Below are positions 34,697 to 43,792 of a DNA stretch of 48,731 nt, piece after piece. Location of the stretch: contig CAZTLP010000006.1 of assembly GCA_964614345.1 (NCBI GenBank), positions 1 through 48,731 on the forward strand, read 5' to 3'. A model generated the notes under the pieces. That model had not been told where the DNA came from and searched no databases. It worked only from the letters and a program-made list of their open reading frames with translations. Numbering within the stretch: the first letter of the stretch is position 1; each line of letters opens with the position of its first letter. The DNA is from AEGEAN-183 sp964614345 (lineage in GTDB: Bacteria > Pseudomonadota > Gammaproteobacteria > Magnimaribacterales > Magnimaribacteraceae). The position numbers were made by a program, and so were the translations under genes.

Positions 34697-35851
34697 ATGC
34701 CTTATATCAACAATAGAATTGTGCATGATGCTGATTCTCATACTATGGAATTACCAGATTGGTATGACGAATACGGAACGGAAAGAGTAAAAGAAGTATT
34801 TAAGAAACGTTTTGCCAAGTCTCAGGTTGGTGCAATTGAGAGTTTTGAAGCTTTACCAACTCTTCATAAAGGAAAGGAATACAGAGAGTTAAATGAGAAA
34901 GAGCTAATGGCAAGAAAAAACTACCAAGCTTTAGGCGCTTTTGATTCTAAGGATCGCTCAGAAGCAGTTGATCTGCTTGGTGTTGCAACTCAGTTAGTAT
35001 TTCCTACTTCACCCAATGTATGGCTAGAAGATCTAGAACACCGAGATGATATGGAATTCTTGTATGAAACGGCAAGTGCAACAAACAAATCACAAATCGC
35101 ATTTTGCAATCAAGACCCCAGACTTTTACCTGTAGCATATGTTCCTCTTGCTGATCTTAAAGAAGCAGAAGTTGCAGCTAAGGAAGCTTTGGATTTAGGT
35201 GCTAAAGCCCTATTAATCCCTTGGGCTTGCCCCAAGAATCATTCTACCAGTCACATTGAATTGGATAAGGTATGGGCTCAAGCACAAGAAGCCAGAGTTC
35301 CAATATTATTCCATGTTGGAGTAGCAGATAGAGTCTTACCTAAAGCACATAAAAACAATGGTTTGCCACCAGTAGCAGATTTCCATGGAGGCGAAGAGAA
35401 TTTCCGATCAATTTCTTATATGGCAATCTCAAATGGACCTATGCAAGCTCTTTCACTACTTATACTAGATGGTGTTTTGGATCGATTTCCTTCTCTTATG
35501 TTTGGAGTTATAGAACTAGGTGCTGTATGGGTACCAGGCTTTATGCGTCAACTAGATGCAGCATTTGAAGCTTTTGGAAGACATGAAGAAAGATTACAGA
35601 ATCTTAAACTTAGACCTAGTGAATACATAACCAGACAGGTTAGAGTTACCCCCTACCCTACTGAACCTACGGAATGGATCATCAATGAAGCGGGTTCAGA
35701 TATCTTTATGTTTTCTTCAGACTATCCGCATGTAGAAGGAGGAAGAAATCCTATGGGTAGATTTGAAAAAGCTACTAAGAATTTATCAGAGTCTGATCAA
35801 GATAAATTCTTCAGAGGTAACTTTGAAGATTTGATGGGGTCAGCTTTCTAA
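34697..35851 (+). CDS. Amidohydrolase-superfamily metal-dependent hydrolase
   Basis: 384 aa of the PF04909-type TIM-barrel family. N-terminal metal site HDADSHTME, mid-barrel histidine in ILFHVGVADRV, late FSSDYPHVEGG with the catalytic/metal aspartate. Start preceded by AGGGGGA. Family members hydrolyse or decarboxylate small carboxylates such as aromatic-ring-cleavage products; substrate unknown. The selO gene starts 7 nt after the stop. Confidence 0.85.
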   Translation: MPYINNRIVHDADSHTMELPDWYDEYGTERVKEVFKKRFAKSQVGAIESFEALPTLHKGKEYRELNEKELMARKNYQALGAFDSKDRSEAVDLLGVATQLVFPTSPNVWLEDLEHRDDMEFLYETASATNKSQIAFCNQDPRLLPVAYVPLADLKEAEVAAKEALDLGAKALLIPWACPKNHSTSHIELDKVWAQAQEARVPILFHVGVADRVLPKAHKNNGLPPVADFHGGEENFRSISYMAISNGPMQALSLLILDGVLDRFPSLMFGVIELGAVWVPGFMRQLDAAFEAFGRHEERLQNLKLRPSEYITRQVRVTPYPTEPTEWIINEAGSDIFMFSSDYPHVEGGRNPMGRFEKATKNLSESDQDKFFRGNFEDLMGSAF

Positions 35852-35858
35852 TAAAACT

Positions 35859-37319
35859 ATGCTTTTTGACAATAGCTACGAAGGTCTTCCTCAAGAATTC
35901 TATGAGAAAATTAATCCCGTTCCAGTTCAAGACCCAAAATTAATAATATTCAATGATAAGCTGGGAAAGGTTTTAGGAATTGATAAAAATAAAACTCCTA
36001 AACAGCTTGCAGAACTATTCTCAGGAAATGTAATTCCAAAAGGATCTTCACCCATAGCACTTGTCTATGCAGGTCATCAATTTGGGCATTTTGTAAGTGA
36101 ATTAGGGGATGGCAGAGCAGTTTTATTAGGCCAAATAAGTACCCCTGAACAGAAATATTATGATGTTCAATTAAAAGGGTCTGGCCAAACCAAGTTTTCC
36201 AGACAAGGGGATGGTAGATCTCCTTTGGGGCCAGTCATCCGAGAATATATAGTCAGTGAAGCCATGCATGCTTTAGGCATAGCTTCAACTCGTTCACTTG
36301 CAGCAGTTACTACAGGAGAAAAAGTGTTTAGAGAAACAGCAACTCCCGGTGGGATCCTTACAAGAATAGCTGAAAGCCATATCCGAGTAGGTACTTTTGA
36401 ATATTTTGCAGCCAAGGAAAAGACTGATAACTTAAAAACTCTGGCTGAGTACGCCATCAAAAGACATTTCCCTTCTCTTAAAGATTCAACCAATTGCTAT
36501 CTTTCTTTACTCGAGCAGGTTTGCGATAGACAAATTGAACTCATTGCCAAATGGATGGGAATTGGCTTTATCCATGGTGTCATGAATACTGATAACACCT
36601 CTATTGTTGGAGAAACCATAGATTATGGTCCTTGTGCGTTTATGGATAATTATGACCCCAGCACAGTTTTTAGTTCAATCGATGCCCACGGAAGATATGC
36701 CTTTGGGAATCAACCTTCAATAGCACAGTGGAACATGGCATGTTTTGCTAACTGTCTTGTTCCCCTAATCGACCAAGATTTAGATAAAGCTGGAGAACAA
36801 GCGCAAACTGTTGTAAATCAATTTCCAAGCAAAATGAATACCGCCCTGATGGCAGTAATGTGTAAAAAAATAGGTCTAGATAGTACAAAAACTAACTCCC
36901 AAGAGACATTAACAAAATTACTGAGAATCATGTTAGATAATAAATCTGACTACACTCTTACTTTTCGTTATTTAAGTGAAATTATTAAAGGAAAAAGAGA
37001 GAACTTGTTTAAACAACAGTTCTTAGAAGACAATCAAATTTCTAATTGGTTAAAAGAATGGAAAGCATTAATCAAAGATCAAAATCTAGACAAAAAAGAA
37101 ATAGCTTCGTCCATGGAGAGCTTAAATCCAGTCTTTATTCCCCGTAACCATCTTATAGAAAGGGCTATCAAGGCAGCAGTTGAAAATAATGATTTTACAG
37201 AAATGAAAACTCTCTTAACTATATTAAGTAAGCCTTATGAAGAACAAAGTAAGTATGATGAATATATGAAACCACCAAAACCCCATGAAGTCGTGCATCA
37301 AACCTTCTGCGGAACTTAA
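35859..37319 (+). CDS. selO: Protein adenylyltransferase SelO (YdiU/UPF0061)
   Basis: 486 aa. Pseudokinase fold with family motifs YAGHQFGHFVSELGDGRAVL, QLKGSGQTKFSRQGDGRSPL, FIHGVMNTDNTSIVGETIDY and DYGPCAFMD. SelO transfers AMP to protein Ser/Thr/Tyr in an inverted ATP mode and is often redox-linked. The C terminus ends VHQTFCGT with one Cys, where other SelO proteins carry Cys or Sec. The stop is 6 nt before the assembly gap, so the gene is complete. Confidence 0.94.
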   Translation: MLFDNSYEGLPQEFYEKINPVPVQDPKLIIFNDKLGKVLGIDKNKTPKQLAELFSGNVIPKGSSPIALVYAGHQFGHFVSELGDGRAVLLGQISTPEQKYYDVQLKGSGQTKFSRQGDGRSPLGPVIREYIVSEAMHALGIASTRSLAAVTTGEKVFRETATPGGILTRIAESHIRVGTFEYFAAKEKTDNLKTLAEYAIKRHFPSLKDSTNCYLSLLEQVCDRQIELIAKWMGIGFIHGVMNTDNTSIVGETIDYGPCAFMDNYDPSTVFSSIDAHGRYAFGNQPSIAQWNMACFANCLVPLIDQDLDKAGEQAQTVVNQFPSKMNTALMAVMCKKIGLDSTKTNSQETLTKLLRIMLDNKSDYTLTFRYLSEIIKGKRENLFKQQFLEDNQISNWLKEWKALIKDQNLDKKEIASSMESLNPVFIPRNHLIERAIKAAVENNDFTEMKTLLTILSKPYEEQSKYDEYMKPPKPHEVVHQTFCGT

Positions 37320-37325
37320 GTAAAA

Positions 37326-37425
37326 NNNNNNNNNNNNNNNNNNNNNNNNNNNNNNNNNNNNNNNNNNNNNNNNNNNNNNNNNNNNNNNNNNNNNNNNNNN
37401 NNNNNNNNNNNNNNNNNNNNNNNNN
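37326..37425. other. Assembly gap (100 N)
   Basis: A run of exactly 100 N, the usual placeholder for a scaffold gap of unknown size. The real distance between selO and the following reductase gene is not known, and the join itself rests on scaffolding. Any gene start in this stretch is missing. Confidence 0.99.
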
Positions 37426-38226
37426 ATGAATAGTCTTGGAGTTGGCGAAGTAATTGCCGGAGACAATGCTAGCTTCCCAGTAGGAATGAAAGTCCAGGCT
37501 CGGACAGGATGGCAATCTTATTCCGTGCATAAAGCTAGCGAGTTAACAGGGATCCCGGAAGGAATAGATCCTCTGCACTACCTTGGACCACTTGGCATAA
37601 ATGGATTAACGGCTTACTTTGGATTGTTGGAAGTGGGTCAGCCTAAGACTGGAGAAACTGTAATGGTTTCAGCAGCTGCCGGTTCGGTAGGCCATATGGT
37701 GGGTCAAATAGCTAAGCTAAAGGAATGTAATGTTGTAGGCGTTTGTGGCACAGATGTTAAGTGTGAAAAGCTCAAATCAGATTTAGGATTTGATACTGCA
37801 ATCAACTACAAAGAAGCAAATTTTCGTCAGACACTTAAAGAGTCCACGCCAAATGGTGTAGATGTCTACTTTGATAATACTGGCGGAATGATATTGGGTT
37901 CAGCTTTATTCCGCATGAATACAGGTGGACGTATTGCTTGCTGTGGTGTTGTGTCTCAATACGATACCAGTTCACCCGAACCTGGTCCTAAAGGTATCCC
38001 GGGGTTATTGGTAAATAAACGCATTCAAATGCAGGGTTTTATTGTGTTTGACTTTGCAAATGAGTATGAAACTGCCCGTACAGAAATAATTGGGTGGATA
38101 GATTCAGGGAAATTGAAAATTCTAACCGATGAAGTTAAAGGATTAGAAGCAGCTCCGGCAGCATTTGTTGACCTACTGGCAGGAGGGAATATAGGAACAC
38201 GTATAGTCCGTTTAGACTCAGAATAA
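37426..38226 (+). CDS. NADP-dependent MDR-family oxidoreductase (5'-partial)
   Basis: 266 aa are visible; the frame is open to the gap edge, so the ATG at 37426 is internal and about 60-75 N-terminal residues are hidden. Visible motifs: GVGEVIAGDNASFPVG, HYLGPLGINGLTAYFGLL, the cofactor loop AAAGSVGHMVGQIAK, VDVYFDNTGG and IQMQGFIVFDF. These match the zinc-independent medium-chain reductases of the CurA/leukotriene B4 dehydrogenase group, which reduce enones with NADPH. An LLM oxidoreductase gene converges 24 nt downstream. Confidence 0.88.
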   Translation: MNSLGVGEVIAGDNASFPVGMKVQARTGWQSYSVHKASELTGIPEGIDPLHYLGPLGINGLTAYFGLLEVGQPKTGETVMVSAAAGSVGHMVGQIAKLKECNVVGVCGTDVKCEKLKSDLGFDTAINYKEANFRQTLKESTPNGVDVYFDNTGGMILGSALFRMNTGGRIACCGVVSQYDTSSPEPGPKGIPGLLVNKRIQMQGFIVFDFANEYETARTEIIGWIDSGKLKILTDEVKGLEAAPAAFVDLLAGGNIGTRIVRLDSE

Positions 38227-38250
38227 ATTTTTTAAAGAATACTATTGTGA

Positions 38251-39171
38251 TTAGTTAAAAGCGCTGAGAATTTCTTCATCAAACTGCTCCAACAAGTTCA
38301 CGTTTCCAGAGGGGATGCCCCCAAACATGATCTCTGCTATGCCGGCCTCTTTGAATTCACCTAGGCGGTCAATGATGTAATCCCTAGATCCTGCCACTGT
38401 TCCAGGCCCTAAGCCTTTAACCGCTCTATCGATTAAGTTTTGATCGTCGGTGAGATAACAGGGCATTAATAAAGTTCTTCTGATTTCGTTTGGATCCCGA
38501 CCGCATTCTTCACAATGCTTCTCTAGGATAGATGCTTTGTTTTGATAGTGCTCCAATGACATTCCCCCACCTGCCCATCCATCAAGGTTCATCACATCGC
38601 CGTAACGAGCAAGGGTTCTAAGTGTTCTTTTGGGTCCGGTTCCACCCACCATAATCGGAATAGGATCTTTGAAACTACCAGGAGAAAGTTGACCTTGTAC
38701 AATTTGATAATACTCACCAGTGAAGTCAACGGGCTCGTTATTGTGTATTAGCTCACGAATTAACTGACAGGCTTCTTCAAATCTGTCTTGACGTACTTTC
38801 ATCGATGGGAATTCCCAACCGTAGGCTTCGTGCTCTCTTTGATACCACCCCGCCCCTATGGCCAGCGTAAAACGACCTTCGCTCACGGTATCAATAGTCC
38901 CAGCAATTTTTGCTACATGCGCAGGATTTCGATAAGTATTGCCGAGGACTAAGTTGCCTAAACGAAGTTTTTTTGTCATCCCTGCAACAGTCGCAATTGC
39001 TGAAAGCCCTTCAAAAGCTGTCAGGGCTTCTTGTTCACTATCCGCACCCGGAGGAATGTAATGATCAGCAAACCAAACACTATCCCAATTGCCTGCTTCC
39101 ATTGCCATTACCGAAGCGCTTATTTCTTCCCAGCTGGTTCGATAAACATTAACCTGAACTCCAAAATCCAT
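38251..39171 (-). CDS. LLM-class (luciferase-like) flavin/F420-dependent oxidoreductase
   Basis: 306 aa TIM-barrel. MDFGVQVNVYRTSWEE, WDSVWFADHYIPPGAD, GNTYRNPAHVAKIAGTID, LAIGAGWYQREHEAYGWEFP and PIMVGGTGPKRTLRTLARYG are canonical luciferase-family motifs. Cofactor could be F420 or FMN; gammaproteobacteria usually lack F420 so FMN is likelier. Hand counts show rows near 50-57% GC here, well above most of the window. Lies 53 nt downstream of the ABC exporter operon on the same strand. Confidence 0.87.
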   Translation of the reverse strand: MDFGVQVNVYRTSWEEISASVMAMEAGNWDSVWFADHYIPPGADSEQEALTAFEGLSAIATVAGMTKKLRLGNLVLGNTYRNPAHVAKIAGTIDTVSEGRFTLAIGAGWYQREHEAYGWEFPSMKVRQDRFEEACQLIRELIHNNEPVDFTGEYYQIVQGQLSPGSFKDPIPIMVGGTGPKRTLRTLARYGDVMNLDGWAGGGMSLEHYQNKASILEKHCEECGRDPNEIRRTLLMPCYLTDDQNLIDRAVKGLGPGTVAGSRDYIIDRLGEFKEAGIAEIMFGGIPSGNVNLLEQFDEEILSAFN

Positions 39172-39224
39172 ATAGCTAAGATTAATAGTTAATCTACAAA
39201 AGTCAAAGTTGCTGTATCAATTTG

Positions 39225-41267
39225 TTAGTCTTCAGACAAATCTGTCTGTAGCCTGACGTAATTCCTATAATGGCTGTCTTCAGTACGCATTAATTCCCCA
39301 GGTGAACCCTGTTCGAGAATAATCCCATCTTCAAGAAAAATAATTTTGTCAGCATTGGCAATGGTTGATAAACGATGGGCAATGATAATAACTAAACGAT
39401 CCTTGGAAGCTTCTTTTAATGCACTGACAAGGTACTGTTCAGTTTCAGGATCAAGCGCTGAGGTGGGTTCGTCTAAAATAAGAATTTTAGATTCTCTTAA
39501 CAAACCTCTAGCAATAGCTATCCTTTGTTTTTGTCCGACCGAGAGTTTACTTACTGCAGATGAACCAAGCTTAGTTTCATAGCCTTCAGGTAGAGAGATT
39601 ATAAAATCATGTATTCCAGCAATTTTGGCGACCCTTTCAACTTCAGCTTGTGAGGCTTCAGGTTTGCCAAAACAAATGTTGTCAAAAATACTTAAAGAGA
39701 AGAGTTGAGTTTCTTGAAACACATAAGTAATTTGGCTTCTTAGGCTTTCTATTTTTATATCGCGCACATCAACACCATCGATGAAAACTTCACCTTCTGT
39801 TGCCATGTGATATCTGGGCAGAAGATAGGCGAGACTTGTCTTGCCTGATCCTGTGGGCCCTACAAAAGCCAATATCTGGCCTATTTTGGCTTCAAAGGAA
39901 ACATCTTTAAGCGCTCTACGGCCATCTGGGTATACCAACCCAGCACCCTTGATTTCAATATCTTCATTAATCGTGTCTATTCTTAAATGACCTAAATCTT
40001 CCTCAACTGGAAGATCCATAAGAGCAAAAACCCTTCTCATACCGGGAGCAAATCTTTGAAGATGAATCCAAAGTGTGGCAAAAGAAATTGCGGGTCCTGC
40101 CATCCACCCAAAATAGAACATTAAAGAACCATAATTACCCGGAGTAAGATCTCCATCTATAACTTTAGAAACTACTACCCAGAAGGCGATTGTTAAGATT
40201 AAGACTCCCGCCAAACCTTGCGCATTAGCCAAAAGAATTTCAACAAATACTGTAAAGCGAAACCGTTTGAAAGATTCTTTACTGTCAGCTCCAAACCTCT
40301 CTCTTTCCTTATCGTCTCCTCCTAAACTTTGGACAGCCAGAATATTATCCATTCCCTCTTCAATCGTACTTGTTGTTACAGATCCTGAAAGTCTACTTTT
40401 TTCTTGTACTTTTCTCATTGCTGAAGAGAAAGGTCCTGTGATTAGAATATAAATTGGAAAAATAGCCGCTGCGCACCAAATGACTTCTGGAACATGAGGA
40501 AAGGCACTTATCATAGTAGCCATAGCCACTATAAATAATATTGTAGATAAAGTCGGTCTATTAATTATTTCGTAAAACATTTGATTGATAGAAGGAGTGT
40601 CATACATGACTCTATAAATAGCATCGCCAATCCTCTGATCTTCTAAAGTTGTGATTGGAAGCGACTGAATTCGATTAAATAACTTAGCTCTAATTAAGTG
40701 ATTGACAGACTGAGTTAAACGAGAATTCATCTTATATTCGTAGTACCCAGTAATCCCGCCAGAAAAACTAAAGCCGCCATGAGTCCAGTTGTCTTGCTGG
40801 GTAGCGGTATCATTGCCCTGCTGCATATCAGCCTCAGAAGTGTCCCTTTGTTCATTTGAATAAGCACCAAAAAAAATTACAAGTAAGAAAGAAGAAGCCG
40901 TTAACCAAATTAAAATCTCAATAGCTGACATATCCTGCATTAAATCCAAAATGGGGTGCATGTATGCGGGGAAACCTAGATAACCACTTGAGCCATCAAT
41001 AGGGTTGCCCAAAACCACATGATCTATCATGATTTGTAAAGTCCAAGGGAGAACTAGAACAGGAAACATTAATGAAAGCAGAGTCAAACTCCATTTAATG
41101 AAAAAACGCCACTTGAAAAACCTTACAAATGACCAAGATCTAGCAATAATACGTAAGGTCTCAATAAAACCCATGTGAGGAAGATTTTCATACTCAATGG
41201 TAAGATCGCGAATAGAATTTTTATTGGTTTCTTCCACTTCTGCTTTTGCGTTTACATTAGTACTCAT
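39225..41267 (-). CDS. ABC half-exporter 1 (TMD-NBD)
   Basis: 680 aa. N-terminal cytosolic segment with ARSWSFVRFFKWRFF, six-helix exporter membrane domain with an unusual hydrophilic loop (about 138-178, rich in Asp/Gln) in the early membrane region, then a nucleotide-binding domain: Walker A GPTGSGKTS (470-478), signature LSVGQ (575-579), Walker B ILILDEPTSALD (catalytic E600) and H-loop IIIAHRLSTI. All catalytic residues are present. Coupled to exporter 2 by an ATGA overlap, suggesting a heterodimer. Substrate unknown. Confidence 0.87.
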   Translation of the reverse strand: MSTNVNAKAEVEETNKNSIRDLTIEYENLPHMGFIETLRIIARSWSFVRFFKWRFFIKWSLTLLSLMFPVLVLPWTLQIMIDHVVLGNPIDGSSGYLGFPAYMHPILDLMQDMSAIEILIWLTASSFLLVIFFGAYSNEQRDTSEADMQQGNDTATQQDNWTHGGFSFSGGITGYYEYKMNSRLTQSVNHLIRAKLFNRIQSLPITTLEDQRIGDAIYRVMYDTPSINQMFYEIINRPTLSTILFIVAMATMISAFPHVPEVIWCAAAIFPIYILITGPFSSAMRKVQEKSRLSGSVTTSTIEEGMDNILAVQSLGGDDKERERFGADSKESFKRFRFTVFVEILLANAQGLAGVLILTIAFWVVVSKVIDGDLTPGNYGSLMFYFGWMAGPAISFATLWIHLQRFAPGMRRVFALMDLPVEEDLGHLRIDTINEDIEIKGAGLVYPDGRRALKDVSFEAKIGQILAFVGPTGSGKTSLAYLLPRYHMATEGEVFIDGVDVRDIKIESLRSQITYVFQETQLFSLSIFDNICFGKPEASQAEVERVAKIAGIHDFIISLPEGYETKLGSSAVSKLSVGQKQRIAIARGLLRESKILILDEPTSALDPETEQYLVSALKEASKDRLVIIIAHRLSTIANADKIIFLEDGIILEQGSPGELMRTEDSHYRNYVRLQTDLSED

Positions 41268-43792
41268 TCCGTTTCTTCCCCAGATTCCTTGCCGCTTAGA
41301 TTAGATTCCGCGTCAACAAAAGACTTGTACCTACCGTTTTCAGTTCTCATGAGTTCTTCATGAGTACCATTTTCTATAATTACTCCATTATCTAAATATA
41401 AGATGTTGTCAGCTCTCCTTATTGTGGAAATACGATGTGTGATCAAAAAGATAACTCGATCCCTTCCCCACATTGATAAATTTCTCATGACTTGTTGTTC
41501 AGTGACTGCATCCAAAGCGGCCGTTGGCTCATCCAAGATGAGTATGGGAGTGTTTCTTACCACCGCCCTTGCTATGGAGAGTCTTTGTCTCTGGCCCGTT
41601 GATAGCTTTCCTCCTCTATCACTTAAAACAGTATCTAAACCTTGAGGAAGGTTATGTACATACTCATCCATGCAAGCTATTTCAATAGCCTGATTAATCG
41701 TTGAATCATCAGCTTCAGGGGCGACATACCTAATGTTGTCTCTTACACTTAGAGAAAATAGAACATTTTCTTGAAGTGCAATTGCTATTTTTTCTCTTAA
41801 AGAAGCAATCTGAAATTTACTTAAAAGAGTGTCATCAATCTTTATTGACCCCGAAGAAGGCTCATACAGACGGAGTAACAAAGACATCAGTGTTGTCTTA
41901 CCTGAACCAGTAGGACCAATAATGGCAGTGATGGTGCCAGGTTTAGCTGCGAAACTTACTCCCTCGAGTACTGGAACTCCTGATTCATATTCAAAATTGA
42001 TATTCTCAAAACTGACCTCCTTTTCAGGTTTTATAAATGGTTCTGCATCAGGCTCATCTTCAATATCAGGCTCAATATCCAGAATATCGAATACCCTACT
42101 TAAACCCATGGCCATATCTTGTGCTGTTAACCAAAGGCGCATAAAAAGCCTCACATTATTGGATGTAGTATGAAATTGAGTTCTAGCCCATTGGAAGGCT
42201 CCTAAATTCCAGATTACCCAACTAACAGCCATTAAAGCTATCAATTCATTCGCGTAGGTTTCATTTCCTTGATTTGCGCTATAACCCATAAAAAATTCAC
42301 CCGAAAGCAGAAATATTGATGCGATGACAAACATTATTATCATTAGAAGTGCAACCAATCTGCGAGATTGGAAGGCTGCATTCATAGCAATGACAGAGTC
42401 TCTTTCCATACCTTCCTGAATACGGTCTCCAGCATCATATGCCTTGATAAGTTTAAGGGCAGCAAAAGATTCTTGGATTCTAGATGTGAGATCTGAAGTG
42501 GTAGCCCTATATACAAGACTTCTTATTCTCATCCTTGGCATGGCCCATCTTGCCCAAAAGATTGTTGGAATAACCAATGACAACGCTATAGCTCCCATTG
42601 TAGGACTGAGAAAGGAAAGTAAGAAAAGAGCATAAACGTAATACCAAAGACTTAATGAAAGCTCTACCAAACGTCCTATAACGGCATTAACTTGTGCACT
42701 GTCTGCATAAATTCTAAAAATTGAATCGCCTGTCCTATGTCCACTGTGATAAGAGAGAGGTAATTGATGCCATCTTCTAACAAGAGCAATTCGCATGTTT
42801 TGATTAATTTGCTGCATGATCCAGACCGTGTAATAAGGAACTATCATCCCTATTGGGAGGTTGAAAGCCCACAGTGCCAAAGAGAGGTAGACCCAGGACC
42901 ACTTAAGATCATGTCGTTGTTCTACGGTTAAAGATTCAGTATTTTCAGCTCCCATTTCGGGAGCTCCAAACCATAAAGAAGAAGCAACCTCTTGCTGAAG
43001 AGGTTCAGACTGCAATAAAGACATGCTTAGAAGATCAGCTATTATTATTCCTAGCGGTAAAGTGACTAGACCTTGGACGGCTGCCAGTAAGTACAGATAA
43101 GTTAAATGAGAATGTAGTCTATAACGAGTTACAAGCCTTCCAGATTCAAACCTGAACTGAACTACCCACCCTAATCCACAAGATAGAGTAAGCAGAATCC
43201 CATAAATGATTGGTCCAGTACCGTCCAAAACTAAAATACACAGCAACAGAGTGAAGAAAGTGCACAATGCTAAGAAAATCGCTACAGCTGATTGCTTTAC
43301 TCCACTTAATTTTCCTAATGCTAAGAGCCACATGCTTAAGACCATAGAAGCAACAAATAGGTAAAGAATGCTTTCAGCAGTTCCGAACTCAATATTTATA
43401 AGACCCAATGATGGTCCTAATATAGCAATAGCAGTAGCCAAAACCGGTGCGTAAATTAGCCCGTAACCCCCACCAGCTAAAGGATCAGCTACTTCTTGGC
43501 TGGTTCCATGACTTCTGGTATACCACCGGCCCAAAAAATAAGGTCTAACAAAAGGCCAGGACCTAAAAAGAAGGACGATTACCTCACGAAGACCATGAAT
43601 ATCTTCATCAACTGTCTTATTTTTCTCCGAAGGTATTTCCCCGTCAGTCAAAAAAGGTAGAGCAACAGCCCGTTTAAAGTCTTTAGGATCTAGTTCTGAT
43701 TTAGGTATGCGGTCACTTAGAAACCACATGCCGACAGGTATAACAATTGCGATGATCATCATCCCTAAGGAGACGACGGCAAACGCGTTCAT
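41264..43792 (-). CDS. ABC half-exporter 2 with extra N-terminal membrane region
   Basis: 842 aa from the ATG complementary to 43790-43792, which makes an ATGA overlap with the upstream stop; a TTG 39 nt upstream is less likely. About 225 residues precede the normal exporter membrane domain and contain about five extra transmembrane helices and RSWPFVRPYFLGRW, a motif shared with exporter 1. The NBD has Walker A GPTGSGKTT (626-634), LSTGQ (730-734), Walker B ILILDEPTAALD (E755) and H-loop LITHRISTI. Partner of exporter 1 by coupling and shared N-terminal motif. Confidence 0.86.
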   Translation of the reverse strand: MNAFAVVSLGMMIIAIVIPVGMWFLSDRIPKSELDPKDFKRAVALPFLTDGEIPSEKNKTVDEDIHGLREVIVLLFRSWPFVRPYFLGRWYTRSHGTSQEVADPLAGGGYGLIYAPVLATAIAILGPSLGLINIEFGTAESILYLFVASMVLSMWLLALGKLSGVKQSAVAIFLALCTFFTLLLCILVLDGTGPIIYGILLTLSCGLGWVVQFRFESGRLVTRYRLHSHLTYLYLLAAVQGLVTLPLGIIIADLLSMSLLQSEPLQQEVASSLWFGAPEMGAENTESLTVEQRHDLKWSWVYLSLALWAFNLPIGMIVPYYTVWIMQQINQNMRIALVRRWHQLPLSYHSGHRTGDSIFRIYADSAQVNAVIGRLVELSLSLWYYVYALFLLSFLSPTMGAIALSLVIPTIFWARWAMPRMRIRSLVYRATTSDLTSRIQESFAALKLIKAYDAGDRIQEGMERDSVIAMNAAFQSRRLVALLMIIMFVIASIFLLSGEFFMGYSANQGNETYANELIALMAVSWVIWNLGAFQWARTQFHTTSNNVRLFMRLWLTAQDMAMGLSRVFDILDIEPDIEDEPDAEPFIKPEKEVSFENINFEYESGVPVLEGVSFAAKPGTITAIIGPTGSGKTTLMSLLLRLYEPSSGSIKIDDTLLSKFQIASLREKIAIALQENVLFSLSVRDNIRYVAPEADDSTINQAIEIACMDEYVHNLPQGLDTVLSDRGGKLSTGQRQRLSIARAVVRNTPILILDEPTAALDAVTEQQVMRNLSMWGRDRVIFLITHRISTIRRADNILYLDNGVIIENGTHEELMRTENGRYKSFVDAESNLSGKESGEETE

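Noticed and set aside
37426..37440. ATG at 37426 as the true start of the MDR reductase
   Set aside because: It touches the N gap and the protein would lack the N-terminal catalytic segment; it is a truncated frame, not a short gene.
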